Shown piece by piece: positions 63,503 through 64,000 of a stretch of DNA of 64,000 bases; the first letter of the stretch is position 1, and each line of letters opens with the position of its first letter. Under the pieces are notes generated by a model. It saw only the letters and a list, made by a program, of their open reading frames with translations. It made no database searches and was not told the DNA's origin. This DNA comes from Rs1 sp038900335. Lineage in GTDB: Bacteria; Pseudomonadota; Gammaproteobacteria; Pseudomonadales; Balneatricaceae. The position numbers and the translations under genes are program-made. Location: NCBI GenBank assembly GCA_038900335.1, contig JBBMRB010000015.1, positions 1-64,000 of the forward strand, written 5' to 3'.

Positions 63503-64000
63503 ATGGATTTCCAGTTATATGATTTGCATTGTCATTCTAATGCATCAGATGGAGCTTTAGCGCCTAAGCAATTATTTGAATTAGCATTAGAAAAGGGCAT
63601 TCACACCCTTGCTTTAACTGATCATGATACTGTTAAAGGCTATGTCGAATTGATTGATAGCCAAGGTAAGGGGGAGTTGTCGCCAGATATTAAGCTATTA
63701 TCGGGAGCTGAATTTACCTGCCAATTAGACTCTCAAGTTCTTCATGTCATTGGGCTTAATATAGACGTGGAAAATGATTACTTATTTGAGCATTTAGCCA
63801 ATGTTAGTGAATTGCGTGTTGAAAGAGCTGAAAAGATAGCAGAAAAATTAGCAAAGAGAAATATAGTCGATATATTGCCATTAGTTAAAATAAAAGCGCA
63901 AAATGCGCAAATTGGCCGGCCTCATTTTGCCTCCGTTTTATGCGATTTAAATATTGTAGAAACACCAGCGCAAGCATTTAAAAAATATTTAGGTGCGGGT
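63503..64000 (+). CDS. rnm: PHP-domain 5'-3' exonuclease/phosphatase (Rnm/YciV), cut at the window end
   Basis: The first 166 codons are present and the frame is open to the edge. The PHP metal motif is DLHCHSNASDGALAP near the N terminus, followed by ALTDHDTVKGYVEL, GAEFTCQL and NAQIGRPHFASVL, as in YciV (RNase AM, which trims 5' ends of rRNA and short RNA). Divergent from yciB with 158 bases between. Confidence 0.9.
   Translation, partial: MDFQLYDLHCHSNASDGALAPKQLFELALEKGIHTLALTDHDTVKGYVELIDSQGKGELSPDIKLLSGAEFTCQLDSQVLHVIGLNIDVENDYLFEHLANVSELRVERAEKIAEKLAKRNIVDILPLVKIKAQNAQIGRPHFASVLCDLNIVETPAQAFKKYLGAG

Overview
The window is chromosomal DNA of an AT-rich gammaproteobacterium, almost certainly marine and heterotrophic. 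The clues are a sodium-pumping oxaloacetate decarboxylase (oadGAB), a CbrA/CbrB sensor pair, a dksA-gluQ-cbrA-cbrB-pcnB-folK-panB-panC gene order and a bioBFHCD operon. CbrAB next to pcnB and bioBFHCD both point to Pseudomonadales in the broad sense (Cellvibrionales-like lineages). This placement is inference from gene content and order, not from a search. I see no transposase, integrase, phage gene or CRISPR array, so this looks like core genome with some lineage-specific signalling genes.

Layout. 1-74 is the 3' part of a tRNA-Ser(GCT). 385-5462 holds thiI and oadGAB. 5632-9595 holds a large membrane HD-GYP protein and a KfrA-like coiled-coil protein. 9963-14164 is a polar amino acid ABC importer (aapJQMP), with a strong hairpin and T-tract between the binding protein and the permeases. 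14267-15799 is gnd. 16234-22826 is a four-gene signalling operon: an exported molybdopterin-domain-like protein, a multi-PAS histidine kinase, a receiver-kinase fusion and a degenerate receiver-TPR protein. It has a possible sigma-54 promoter in front. 22861-25983 (minus) holds rsmC, rsuA and a thiolase. 26208-36916 (minus) is dksA, gluQ, a 56-aa cbrX-like ORF, cbrA, cbrB, a CrcZ-like small RNA locus, pcnB, folK, panB and panC. 37302-39396 holds sfsA and a tandem HD-GYP protein. 39766-47341 is biotin synthesis: bioA, trmO and comF on minus, then bioBFHCD on plus. 47475-48724 holds a small unknown protein and a putative HExxH protein. 48778-52041 (minus) holds a small membrane protein, a YbfF-like esterase, fklB and xseA. 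52224-61459 holds guaB, guaA, tadA, mltF (minus) and purL. 61631-63344 (minus) holds an OmpA-domain lipoprotein-like gene, yciI and yciB. 63503 to the end is the 5' part of an rnm/yciV-type PHP gene.

The most interesting locus is 30308-30980, between cbrB and pcnB. On the minus strand it has a near-consensus sigma-54 promoter (TGGCAT-N5-CTGC at 30602-30588). Upstream lie repeated GTAACA/TGTTAC half-sites. Immediately downstream is an A-rich stretch of about 136 nt with at least six AAnAAnAA motifs, including AACAACAA. That is the architecture and position of the Pseudomonas CrcZ RNA, which CbrAB switches on and which sequesters Hfq/Crc. The small ORF upstream of cbrA, ending in a TAATG overlap with it, matches the position of Pseudomonas cbrX. 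An AAnAAnAA motif just upstream of the aapJ ribosome-binding region makes the amino acid importer a candidate target of the same circuit. If so, the window holds sensor, regulator, RNA and one possible target of a carbon catabolite control system in a low-GC relative of Pseudomonas.
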